From: Streptomyces acidicola
GTDB lineage: Bacteria; Actinomycetota; Actinomycetes; Streptomycetales; Streptomycetaceae
Assembly (NCBI RefSeq): GCF_009377235.1
Contig: NZ_VMNX01000051.1
Coordinates: 1 to 45,586, forward strand
Reading direction: 5' to 3'
DNA length: 45,586 nucleotides
The first letter of the stretch is position 1; each line of letters opens with the position of its first letter. Shown here piece after piece: positions 38,299 through 45,439 of the stretch. The translations under genes were made by a program, and so were the position numbers. The notes under the pieces are model-generated. The model was not told the origin of the DNA and made no database searches. It was given only the letters and a program-made list of their open reading frames with translations.

Positions 38299-38547
38299 GT
38301 GAAGAACCTGAAGAAGGCCGCTGCCGTCACCCTCGTGGCCGGTGGCCTGGTTGCCGCCGGTGCCGGGATGGCTTCCGCGACCGACGGTGGGGCGCACGCG
38401 AGCGGCAAGGCCATCGGCTCGCCGGGTGTCCTCTCGGGCAACCTCGTCCAGGCTCCGGTCCACGTCCCCGTGAACGCGGTCGGCAACTCCGTGAACGTCA
38501 TCGGCGTCCTGAACCCGGCCTTCGGCAACCTGGGCGTCAATCACTGA
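38299..38547 (+). CDS. chpE: Short chaplin ChpE
   Basis: 82 aa, GTG with AAGGAGG. Signal peptide 1-27 (MKNLKKAAAV ... GMASA), then one chaplin domain: GKAIGSPGVLSGNLVQAPVHVPVNAVGNSVNVIGVLNPAFGNLGVNH region. Chaplins are secreted amphipathic proteins that assemble into amyloid-like fibrils on aerial hyphae and spores. The two cysteines of normal chaplins are replaced (NAVGN and GNLGVN), which is the hallmark of ChpE. No LPXTG sorting motif, so it is a short chaplin. Followed by a strong terminator; transcription probably independent of the two-component genes upstream. Confidence 0.95.
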   Translation: MKNLKKAAAVTLVAGGLVAAGAGMASATDGGAHASGKAIGSPGVLSGNLVQAPVHVPVNAVGNSVNVIGVLNPAFGNLGVNH

Positions 38548-38571
38548 GGTCTGCCCGGACCACGAACGACC

Positions 38572-38606
38572 ACCGGCCTCGCGGGAGCAGCCTCCCGGAG
38601 GCCGGT
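38572..38606 (+). terminator. Terminator of chpE
   Basis: ACCGGCCTC...GGGAG / CTCCC...GAGGCCGGT: a 14-bp stem with a small internal bulge and a 4-nt loop, 25 bp after the stop. Confidence 0.85.
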
Positions 38607-38645
38607 CTGTCGTGCGTACCCACTCACCCCCGCCTCCCGGCAGAC

Positions 38646-38720
38646 CCCTGGGGGCGCAGCGCCCAGGGATGATGAGGGTCCCCTGTTCGATCGAGCGGAG
38701 CCGAGAGCTCGGGGGAGGGC
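38646..38720. repeat. Streptomyces-type intergenic palindromic repeat region
   Basis: CCCTGGG...CGCCCAGGG (38646-38667) is followed by CCCCTGTTCGATCGAGCGGA then GCCGAGAGCTCGGGGG (about 38690-38717). I recall closely similar CCCC-TTCGA...GAG-CTCGGGGG palindromes as widespread in Streptomyces intergenic DNA. They may serve as terminator for the leftward gene ending at 38749. Confidence 0.55.
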
Positions 38721-38748
38721 AGAGGCGGCAGGGGCGAACACCCCCCGC

Positions 38749-39537
38749 TCAGCGCACCCCCCGCTCCCGCTCCTCCACCACGGAGTTGTACGCCGCCACC
38801 TGCGCCCGCCGAGCCGTCCGCTCCACGGGCCGCAGGGCCGACGCCCGCGCGGCCATCTCCGAGGCGCTCACCGCACCCCCGTGCCCCCGCTCGTACGCCA
38901 CCGAGATCAGCAACCCCACCCGCTGGGCAAGCTCCAGCACCCGTACCGCCCGCGGGGGGTACCCCGGCGCCAGCACCTCACGCCCGCGCTCGGCCCGCGC
39001 CCGGTAGGCGTCGACCGCCGCCTCCGCCACCGGCCCCGAAGCCGCCACGTCCAGCCGCGACAGCACCTCCGTCGCCTCCCGCAACGCCTCCGCCAGCTCC
39101 CGCTCGGCCTCCCCGAGGGACGGCACGTCGGCCGGCGGAGCCTCCCGCACCGCCAGACAGTGCCAGACGACCTCCACATGCACATCGCCGTCCGGCCCGG
39201 CCTCGTACACCTCCGGCACGAGCCCCAGAGCGGCCCCGCGGCAGATCACCGCCTGCTCCGCGTCCAGCGCCCGCGCATTGAACTCAGGCGGCCCGCTCAG
39301 CCCCAGCGGATGCCCCGGCGCGGGCAGCGCCACCCGCAACCCGCTCGCACCCAGCGAGCGCAGCCGCCCCAGTGCCAGCGTCAGACCGACCGGCCCCGAC
39401 TCCCCGGGCAGCCCGTCGACCCGGTGCACGGCGTCCTCCCCGACGATCGCGAGCACCGCGTCATCCGGTGAGACAAGTCCGGCCAAGAGGGCATTTCCCC
39501 ATGCGGCGAGGCGTCCTGAACGTGGTTCCGAGAGCAT
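38749..39537 (-). CDS. Conserved hypothetical protein
   Basis: 262 aa, ATG at 39537 with GGGTGGGGGG upstream. No signal peptide or membrane helix. The N-terminal half looks globular with alternating strands (DDAVLAIVGEDAVHRVDG, VGLTLALGRLRSLGASGLRVALPAPG, VHVEVVWHCLAVREAP). The C-terminal half is helical and Ala/Glu/Arg-rich (AERELAEALREATEVLSRLD ...), possibly a coiled coil. I do not recognise a domain. Divergent from the ABC ATPase gene (165 bp), which may be functionally linked. Confidence 0.82.
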   Translation of the reverse strand: MLSEPRSGRLAAWGNALLAGLVSPDDAVLAIVGEDAVHRVDGLPGESGPVGLTLALGRLRSLGASGLRVALPAPGHPLGLSGPPEFNARALDAEQAVICRGAALGLVPEVYEAGPDGDVHVEVVWHCLAVREAPPADVPSLGEAERELAEALREATEVLSRLDVAASGPVAEAAVDAYRARAERGREVLAPGYPPRAVRVLELAQRVGLLISVAYERGHGGAVSASEMAARASALRPVERTARRAQVAAYNSVVEERERGVR

Positions 39538-39702
39538 GCCCCCCACCCTAAGGACCGACCGATGGGATGGACCGACCGACCGGTGGCGTAGATTTCCCTG
39601 GGGGCCGCGCACCACAGGCGGCGGCGCCCACAGGCGTACGCCACAGCCGAGACCAGGCCGACACCGAGACAGGCCGACACTGCAAGGGGAGACAGCGCGC
39701 TC

Positions 39703-40494
39703 ATGAGCGATGTTCTGGAGCTGGAGGACGTATCCGTGGTCCGGGAGGGCCGGGCTCTGGTGGACCAGGTCTCCTGGTCGGTCAAGGAGGGCGAGCGCTG
39801 GGTCATCCTCGGCCCCAACGGCGCCGGGAAAACCACCCTCCTGAACCTCGCCTCCAGCTACCTCTTCCCCAGCAAGGGCACCGCCACCATCCTCGGCGAC
39901 ACCCTCGGCAAGGTCGATGTCTTCGAGCTGCGCCCGCGCATCGGCGTGGCGGGTATCGCCATGGCCGAGAAGCTCCCCAAGCGCCAGACCGTCCTGCAGA
40001 CCGTGCTGACCGCCGCCTACGGCATGACGGCCACCTGGAACGAGGACTACGAAGAGGTCGACGAGCACCGCGCCCGCGCCTTCCTCGACCGCCTCGGCAT
40101 GACCGAGTACGTGGACCGCCGGTTCGGCACCCTCTCCGAGGGCGAGCGCAAGCGCACCCTCATCGCCCGCGCGCTGATGGTCGACCCCGAGCTGCTGCTC
40201 CTCGACGAGCCGGCCGCCGGCCTCGACCTCGGCGGCCGCGAGGATCTCGTACGCCGTCTCGGCCGCCTGGCCCGCGACCCGATCGCGCCCTCCATGATCA
40301 TGGTCACGCACCACGTCGAGGAGATCCCGCCGGGCTTCACCCACGTCCTCATGATCCGCCAGGGCAAGGTCCTCGCGGCGGGCCCGCTGGAGCTGGAGCT
40401 CACCTCGCGCAACCTCTCCCTGTGCTTCGGCCTCCCGCTGGTCGTCGAACAGGTCGGGGACCGCTGGACCGCCCAGGGCCTTCCGCTGACCTGA
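39703..40494 (+). CDS. Orphan ABC transporter ATP-binding protein
   Basis: 263 aa. Walker A GPNGAGKT (37-44), signature LSEGERKR (144-151, LSEGE rather than LSGGQ), Walker B LLLLDEP (164-170), H-loop TTHH-like MVTHH. The insert AYGMTATWNEDYEEVDEHRARAFLDRLGMTEYV is typical of the YlmA/ModF-like subgroup. No permease gene is adjacent, so either it pairs with a distant permease or it works outside transport. Start chosen at ATG 39703 with AAGGGGAGA upstream. Confidence 0.92.
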   Translation: MSDVLELEDVSVVREGRALVDQVSWSVKEGERWVILGPNGAGKTTLLNLASSYLFPSKGTATILGDTLGKVDVFELRPRIGVAGIAMAEKLPKRQTVLQTVLTAAYGMTATWNEDYEEVDEHRARAFLDRLGMTEYVDRRFGTLSEGERKRTLIARALMVDPELLLLDEPAAGLDLGGREDLVRRLGRLARDPIAPSMIMVTHHVEEIPPGFTHVLMIRQGKVLAAGPLELELTSRNLSLCFGLPLVVEQVGDRWTAQGLPLT

Positions 40495-40613
40495 CCGTCA
40501 AGCCCTCGCGTCCGCCCGAGAGTTGGACCGTCCGACCGCACAACCCGGCCCGGGCAGCCACAACTTGATCACGCGCTCTGTCCGCGGGACCGTTGCGGTC
40601 CTACCATGGCCAT

Positions 40614-41045
40614 GTGGACAGCATCGACGCATGGGTGTGGTGGCTGGTTGCCGCGGCCGGGCTCGGGGTCGCGCTCGTCGTGACCGCGATGCCGGAGCTG
40701 GGCATGCTCGCTGTAGGCGCCGTCGCAGGCGCCGTGACCGCGGGGCTCGGTGGGGGTGTCGTGCTCCAGGTGGTCGTGTTCGCCGTCGTCTCGGTCGCAC
40801 TCATCGCCGTCGTACGCCCCATCGCGGCCCGGCACCGCTCCCAGAGGCCCCAACACTCCACCGGTATCGACGCGTTGAAGGGCAAGCACGCCGTCGTACT
40901 GGAACGGGTCGACGGCAGAGGCGGCCGGATCAAGCTCGCCGGGGAAGTCTGGTCGGCACGCGCTCTCGACGCCGCTCAGACCTACGAAGTGGGTCAGGAA
41001 GTGGACGTTGTGGAGATTGAGGGCGCCACGGCGATCATCATGTGA
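40614..41045 (+). CDS. NfeD family membrane protein
   Basis: 143 aa from a GTG at 40614 with no Shine-Dalgarno; TACCAT ends 6 nt before it, so the mRNA is probably leaderless. Three membrane segments (WVWWLVAAAGLGVALVVTAM, LGMLAVGAVAGAVTAGLGGG, VLQVVVFAVVSVALIAVV) precede an OB-fold domain (GIDALKGKHAVVLERVDGRGGRIKLAGEVWSARA ... VDVVEIEGATAIIM), the NfeD C-terminal domain. NfeD proteins pair with SPFH proteins in membrane microdomains; the SPFH gene is 132 bp downstream. Confidence 0.9.
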   Translation: MDSIDAWVWWLVAAAGLGVALVVTAMPELGMLAVGAVAGAVTAGLGGGVVLQVVVFAVVSVALIAVVRPIAARHRSQRPQHSTGIDALKGKHAVVLERVDGRGGRIKLAGEVWSARALDAAQTYEVGQEVDVVEIEGATAIIM

Positions 41046-41177
41046 TCTCGCACGACGGAACTGGGCCGAAGGCCCCACCTGGGAGTCTGTGTTCTGTCAG
41101 ACTCGTCCAGCAAGATCTTCAACAAGCATAAGATCCTCCCGAAGCGCCGAAGCGGAGAAGGGTACGGGGAAGCCACG

Positions 41178-42137
41178 ATGGGACCGATCGTCATCGTCCT
41201 GATCATTCTGGTGGTGTTGGTCTTCATCGCGTTGATCAAGACCATCCAGGTCATCCCACAGGCCAGCGCCGCCATCGTCGAGCGCTTCGGCCGTTACACA
41301 CGAACACTCAACGCGGGCCTGAACATCGTGGTCCCGTTCATAGACACCATCCGCAACCGCATCGACCTGCGCGAACAGGTCGTACCGTTCCCACCCCAGC
41401 CGGTGATCACCCAGGACAACCTGGTCGTCAACATCGACACCGTCATCTACTACCAGGTGACCGACGCGCGCGCCGCCACCTACGAGGTCGCCAGCTACAT
41501 CCAGGCGATCGAGCAGCTCACCGTCACCACCCTCCGCAACATCATCGGTGGCATGGACCTGGAGCGGACCCTGACCTCCCGCGAGGAGATCAACGCGGCC
41601 CTGCGAGGAGTCCTCGACGAGGCCACCGGCAAGTGGGGCATCCGCGTCAACCGCGTGGAGCTCAAGGCCATCGAGCCCCCGACCTCCATCCAGGACTCGA
41701 TGGAGAAGCAGATGCGCGCCGACCGTGACAAGCGCGCCGCGATCCTCACCGCCGAAGGTATCCGCCAGTCGCAGATCCTCACCGCCGAAGGTGAGAAGCA
41801 GTCCGCGATCCTGCGCGCCGAAGGTGAGGCCAAGGCCGCGGCCCTGAAGGCCGAGGGCGAGGCCCAGGCCATCCGTACGGTCTTCGAGTCCATCCACGCC
41901 GGAGACCCCGACCAGAAGCTGCTCTCGTACCAGTACCTCCAGATGCTGCCGAAGATCGCCGAGGGCGACGCCAACAAGCTCTGGATCGTCCCCAGTGAAA
42001 TCGGCGACGCCCTCAAGGGCCTCTCCGGAGCCATCGGCAACTTCGGCCCGATGACCGGCGGTTCAGGCGGCCAGGGCACGGTTCCCGCCCCGGCTACCGG
42101 CATGGAACGCCGAGAGAAGCCGTCGATCACGGACTGA
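41178..42137 (+). CDS. SPFH/band 7 (stomatin-like) membrane protein
   Basis: 319 aa. N-terminal membrane helix (IVIVLIILVVLVFIALIKTI), then the SPFH domain (QASAAIVERFGRYTRTLNAGLNIVVPFIDTI ... VNIDTVIYYQVTDARAATYEV), then four 11-residue periodic repeats (ILTAEGIRQSQ, ILTAEGEKQSA, ILRAEGEAKAA, ALKAEGEAQAI) forming a coiled coil. A glycine-rich tail follows. Stomatin-type proteins form membrane-bound rings that organise lipid microdomains and regulate proteases; the partner NfeD is upstream. GAAGGG and GGGGAAG precede the ATG. Confidence 0.95.
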   Translation: MGPIVIVLIILVVLVFIALIKTIQVIPQASAAIVERFGRYTRTLNAGLNIVVPFIDTIRNRIDLREQVVPFPPQPVITQDNLVVNIDTVIYYQVTDARAATYEVASYIQAIEQLTVTTLRNIIGGMDLERTLTSREEINAALRGVLDEATGKWGIRVNRVELKAIEPPTSIQDSMEKQMRADRDKRAAILTAEGIRQSQILTAEGEKQSAILRAEGEAKAAALKAEGEAQAIRTVFESIHAGDPDQKLLSYQYLQMLPKIAEGDANKLWIVPSEIGDALKGLSGAIGNFGPMTGGSGGQGTVPAPATGMERREKPSITD

Positions 42138-42140
42138 GGG

Positions 42141-42202
42141 GTCGCTCCCCGAAAGGGGCGCGGGGAACTGCGCGACCAGCTACGAACGGCCCGCAGTTCC
42201 CC
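42141..42202. repeat. Streptomyces dispersed palindromic repeat acting as terminator
   Basis: CCCC-GAAA-GGGG (42147-42158) runs into an 11-bp inverted repeat GGGGAACTGCG (42162-42172) / CGCAGTTCCCC (42192-42202). From memory, GGGGCGCGGGGAACTGCGCG followed by ACCAGC is one of the commonest Streptomyces intergenic repeats. It sits between the convergent SPFH and HNH genes and can end transcription from both. Confidence 0.75.
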
Positions 42203-42219
42203 GAAAACCTCATGAACCC

Positions 42220-42726
42220 CTACGCGGCCGACTGACCCAGCCAATCCGGCAGAGCCTCAAGGTCGTCCTGCCCCAGGGCCAGCAACATCGCATCAGCAGG
42301 CGTCGGCTCGAACGGCTGCCGCAGCAACGGCATACCCGCCTGCTCCGGCGTACGGTCCGCCTTGCGGTGGTTGTCCTCCGCGCACGAGGCCACCGTGTTC
42401 AGCCAGGTGTCCCCACCGCCCCGCGAACGCGGCACCACATGGTCCACGGTCGTCGCCCGCCTGCCGCAGTACGCGCACCTGTGCCGGTCGCGCACCAGGA
42501 CCCCCCGCCTCGACCACGGAGCTTGTCTTCGGAACGGCACCCGTACGTACCTGCAGAGTCTGATCACCCGGGGCGCCGGTATGTCGACCGCGGCTCCGCG
42601 CATGCGCAGTTCGGGGTGGGCCTGCTCCACGACGGCCTTGTCCTGCAGCACCAGTACGACGGCGCGGTTGAGCGTCACCGTCGACAGCGGCTCGAAGCTC
42701 GCGTTCAGTACCAGCGTGTCCCGCAT
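42220..42726 (-). CDS. HNH endonuclease family protein
   Basis: 168 aa, ATG at 42726 with AGGAGG 9 nt upstream. N-terminal 70 residues (TLVLNASFEPLSTVTLNRAVVLVLQDKAVV) form a small beta domain typical of this actinobacterial group. The HNH core is CAYCGRR, TTVDHVVPRSRGGGDTWLNTVASC, DNHRKADRTPEQAG, with two CxxC/C-x-x-x zinc-type cysteines and the His-Asn-His residues. A nicking or repair nuclease is expected; the exact role is unknown. No restriction-modification partner is nearby. Confidence 0.92.
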   Translation of the reverse strand: MRDTLVLNASFEPLSTVTLNRAVVLVLQDKAVVEQAHPELRMRGAAVDIPAPRVIRLCRYVRVPFRRQAPWSRRGVLVRDRHRCAYCGRRATTVDHVVPRSRGGGDTWLNTVASCAEDNHRKADRTPEQAGMPLLRQPFEPTPADAMLLALGQDDLEALPDWLGQSAA

Positions 42727-42809
42727 TCCAGCCCACCTCCTGCGCACCGCCCACCCCCTGGCGGACTTGGATCAACTCTGGCCGGGCACGCCGAGATGGA
42801 CAACGCAAT

Positions 42810-42854
42810 AAAAAAATGCCCGCCTCTGATCAATTCCAAGACCAGAGGCGAGCA
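42810..42854 (-). terminator. Rho-independent terminator of the PEBP gene
   Basis: TGCCCGCCTCTG (42817-42828) and CAGAGGCGAGCA (42843-42854) pair at 11 of 12 positions. On the minus strand they are followed by seven T (42816-42810 read in reverse). Forty bases after the PEBP stop; the strongest classical terminator in the window. Confidence 0.95.
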
Positions 42855-42894
42855 AACGTTCCATGAACGTCAGTCTGCGGCGATCCGCATCAGC

Positions 42895-43434
42895 TCAGCT
42901 GTCGGCGACAGCCTCGTATTCACCGATCAGCTGAGCCCGCGCCAGCGTGTGGAAGCGCAGATTGAACCCCACCACCGCGGGCGAGGCGTCCGGGTCCGGG
43001 CCGAGCTTCTCCTGGTCCACGGCGTACACCGTGAACACATAGCGGTGCGCCGGGTCTCCGGGCGGCGGTGCGGCACCGCCGAAGTCCTTCGTCCCGTAGT
43101 CGTTGCGCGCGTGTACCGCGCCCTCCGGCAGCCCCTCGAACTTTCCCGTGCCCGCACCTGCCGGCAACTCCGTGACGGAGGCAGGGATGTCGAACACCAC
43201 CCAGTGCCAGAACCCGCTCCCGGTCGGGGCATCCGGGTCGTAGCACGTCACGGCGAAACTCTTGGTCTCCGGCGGGAAGCCCTCCCAGCGCAGCTGCGGC
43301 GAGGTGTTCCCCGCCGCGTAGACCTGAGCGTCCTTCAGCGTCGCCCCCGGCTCGACGTCCTCGCTCGTGACCGTGAACGACGGCACGACCGGATGAAAGT
43401 CATGGGGAAGCGGCGGCCTGCTGGGCTCGGTCAC
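42895..43434 (-). CDS. YbhB/YbcL family Raf-kinase-inhibitor-like protein (PEBP)
   Basis: 179 aa, GTG at 43434 with AGGAGG 8 nt upstream. PEBP motifs: NTSPQLRWEGFPPETKSFAVTCYDPDAPTGSGFWHWVVFDIPA with the DPDAP and HW anion-site residues, GRNDYG-like ARNDYGTKDFGGAAPPPGDPAHRY, and FTVYAVD. No signal peptide, so cytoplasmic. Function in bacteria is poorly defined; the family binds phosphorylated or phospholipid-like ligands. Starts 41 bp downstream of the spo0M-like stop and is probably cotranscribed with it. Confidence 0.93.
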   Translation of the reverse strand: MTEPSRPPLPHDFHPVVPSFTVTSEDVEPGATLKDAQVYAAGNTSPQLRWEGFPPETKSFAVTCYDPDAPTGSGFWHWVVFDIPASVTELPAGAGTGKFEGLPEGAVHARNDYGTKDFGGAAPPPGDPAHRYVFTVYAVDQEKLGPDPDASPAVVGFNLRFHTLARAQLIGEYEAVADS

Positions 43435-43475
43435 CTCGGTACCTCCTGGTGGGTCGGAATCGCTGGTTCCTGAGC

Positions 43476-44258
43476 CTAGAACCAGTTGCGCTTGCTGCCG
43501 ACCTCCGACAGCCACTGGTTCAGGTACGCGGTCCAGTCGGTGCCCTGGTAGTTGTTCAGCCCCACCTGGAAGGAACGGAAGGTGTCGCTGCCCTCGCTGA
43601 ACAGACCCGGCTTCTTGTCCATCTCCAGTACGACGTCCATCTCGTGTTCGTCCGCCACGAAGCTCAGCTCGACCTGGTGCAGGCCGCGGTACTGCTGCGG
43701 CGGGAAGAACTCGATCTCCTGGTAGAAGGGCAGCCTCTGCCGCGTACCCCGGATGTGCCCGCGCTCCAGGTCCGCGTTCTTGAAGCGGAAGCCGAGCTGG
43801 ATGAAGGCGTCCAGGAGCGCCTGCTGCGCCGGCAGCGGGTGCACGTTGATCGGGTCCAGGTCACCGGAGTCGATGGCCCGGGCGATCGCCAACTCGGTCG
43901 TCACACCGACGTTCATGCCGCGCAGCGCCTGACCGTCGATCATCGTGACCGGCGTCTCCCAGGGGATCTCCAGACCGAACGGCACGGCGTGGACCGCCTC
44001 GGCCTTCAGCTCGAAGGCCCCACCGAGTTGCACCTTCGTGAACTCGATGTCCTGCTTGTACTCCGTGTCCTGGCCCTCGACTTCGACCTTGGCCTGCAGC
44101 CCGACCGAGAGTCCCTCGATCTGCTGATCCACCGAGCCGCCCTGGATACGCACCTCACCCTGGACGACGCCGCCCGGCACGACGTTGACCTCGGTCAGCA
44201 CCGTCTCGACCGAAGCACCACCGGCTCCCAGGCTCGCGAGCAGCCGCTTGAACCCCAT
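43476..44258 (-). CDS. Spo0M-like sporulation-control protein
   Basis: 260 aa, ATG at 44258 with GGGAGGAAG upstream. Arrestin-like beta-sandwich family: FKRLLASLGAGGASVETVLTEVNVVPGGVVQGEVRIQGG ... EVPWETPVTMIDGQALRGMNVGVTTELAIARAIDSGDLDPINVHPLPAQQALLDAFIQLGF. The last 110 residues (QRLPFYQEIEFFPP ... VELSFVADEHEMDVVLEMDKK) are the usual C-terminal part. In Bacillus Spo0M affects entry to sporulation and cytokinesis; the Streptomyces role is not established. Leads a two-gene unit with PEBP. Confidence 0.92.
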   Translation of the reverse strand: MGFKRLLASLGAGGASVETVLTEVNVVPGGVVQGEVRIQGGSVDQQIEGLSVGLQAKVEVEGQDTEYKQDIEFTKVQLGGAFELKAEAVHAVPFGLEIPWETPVTMIDGQALRGMNVGVTTELAIARAIDSGDLDPINVHPLPAQQALLDAFIQLGFRFKNADLERGHIRGTRQRLPFYQEIEFFPPQQYRGLHQVELSFVADEHEMDVVLEMDKKPGLFSEGSDTFRSFQVGLNNYQGTDWTAYLNQWLSEVGSKRNWF

Positions 44259-44431
44259 GTCTCTTCCTCCCCAGGCAACGCCTGTGCCGTCTATGAAGCC
44301 CTGTTCCGTACGGATCCTTGATCCCTAGAAACGCGATCCAGCCGCGCCCGGTTCCGCGCCCTTACCCTTCCAAGGCGGACGCCACCTGACCACCCGCCGG
44401 TACCCACCCGTCTGGACTACGCTCCTACGCC

Positions 44432-45073
44432 ATGATCGCGACCCCCGACCGTACGCCCCTCACCCGGGAGTTCTTCGACCGACCTGTCCTTGAGGTCGCA
44501 CCGGACCTCCTGGGCCGCGTCCTCGTACGCACCACCCCGGACGGTCCGATCGAACTCCGCCTCACTGAGGTCGAGGCATACGACGGAGAGAACGACCCCG
44601 GCTCCCACGCCTACCGCGGTCGCACAGCCCGAAACGACGTGATGTTCGGTCCGCCCGGCCACGTGTACGTCTACTTCACCTACGGCATGTGGCACTGCAT
44701 GAACTTGGTGTGCGGCCCGGAGGGCCGGGCGAGCGCGGTGCTGCTGCGGGCCGGCGACGTCACAGTCGGCGCTGAACTCGCCCGCAAACGTCGAGTCTCG
44801 GCCCGGAGCGACAGGGAACTGGCCAAAGGTCCGGCCCGCCTGACCATGGCCCTGGGCGTGGACCGGGCCCTCGACGGTGCGGACGTCTGCGGCGGTCCCG
44901 ACAGTCCCTTCGCCATCCTGACCGGTACTCCCGCAGCCCCCGACCAGGTACGAAACGGCCCCCGCACCGGCGTCGCGGGCGACGGAGGCACCCACCCCTG
45001 GCGTTACTGGATCGCCGACGACCCCACAGTGAGCCCGTACCGGGCACACGCACCCCGCCGCCGCCGAACTTGA
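44432..45073 (+). CDS. mpg: 3-methyladenine DNA glycosylase (AAG/MPG family)
   Basis: 213 aa, ATG at 44432 with no Shine-Dalgarno; a TACGCT hexamer 8 nt upstream suggests a leaderless or near-leaderless mRNA. AAG signature: LTEVEAYDGENDPGSHAYRGRTARNDVMFGPPGHVYVYFTYGMWHCMN, with the catalytic Glu in EVEAY, then LAKGPARLTMALGV. Removes alkylated purines in base excision repair. The last codons overlap the -35 element of an rRNA promoter. The 173-bp gap upstream (44259-44431) holds no other gene. Confidence 0.95.
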   Translation: MIATPDRTPLTREFFDRPVLEVAPDLLGRVLVRTTPDGPIELRLTEVEAYDGENDPGSHAYRGRTARNDVMFGPPGHVYVYFTYGMWHCMNLVCGPEGRASAVLLRAGDVTVGAELARKRRVSARSDRELAKGPARLTMALGVDRALDGADVCGGPDSPFAILTGTPAAPDQVRNGPRTGVAGDGGTHPWRYWIADDPTVSPYRAHAPRRRRT

Positions 45074-45098
45074 CGCGTCCCCGCGAGCTCCGTAATGT
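45070..45098 (+). promoter_or_regulatory. rRNA operon promoter P1 (HrdB-type)
   Basis: TTGACG (45070-45075), 17-bp spacer, TAATGT (45093-45098): near-consensus for the principal sigma factor. The -35 overlaps the stop codon of the DNA glycosylase gene. Confidence 0.82.
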
Positions 45099-45179
45099 AG
45101 CCCGAGCCGCTTGAACCGGGTACTGCGTTTAGTCAGCAGCCGGAAGCGGCCAACCCACTACCTACGGCTCCCCTCAGCA

Positions 45180-45430
45180 GGGGCGAATTCGGTGTGCCCG
45201 CATGCCTGAATTCCGTGCCCACGGAACTCGATTATGAGTTTCCCGAGGGAATCGGCTAACGTAGTGAACGTCGAAAGGCGAAAAGCCCGCCGACAAAGAC
45301 CCTCCGACTGGGAATCAGGCCCGAAAGGATCTGATAAAGTCGGAACCGCCGGAAAGGGAAGCGCGAAAGCATCTGACCTGGAAAGCACCGAGGAAATCGG
45401 ATCGGAAAAAGATCTGATAGAGTCGGAAAC
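45180..45430 (+). promoter_or_regulatory. Tandem upstream promoters of the rRNA operon
   Basis: Further -10 candidates are TAACGT (45257-45262), TAAAGT (45335-45340) and TAGAGT (45418-45423). The last two sit in a duplicated 18-mer GATCTGATAAAGTCGGAA / GATCTGATAGAGTCGGAA (45328-45345, 45411-45428; period 83 bp, one difference). Streptomyces rRNA operons typically have several tandem promoters with weak -35 boxes, which agrees. TTCCGT-GCCC-ACGGAA at about 45211-45226 is a perfect hairpin between them. Confidence 0.72.
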
Positions 45431-45439
45431 ACCGAAGGG

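Noticed and set aside
42220..42726. HNH protein as part of a restriction or phage-defence system
   Set aside because: No methyltransferase, helicase or other defence gene adjacent; flanked by housekeeping genes and a conserved repeat.
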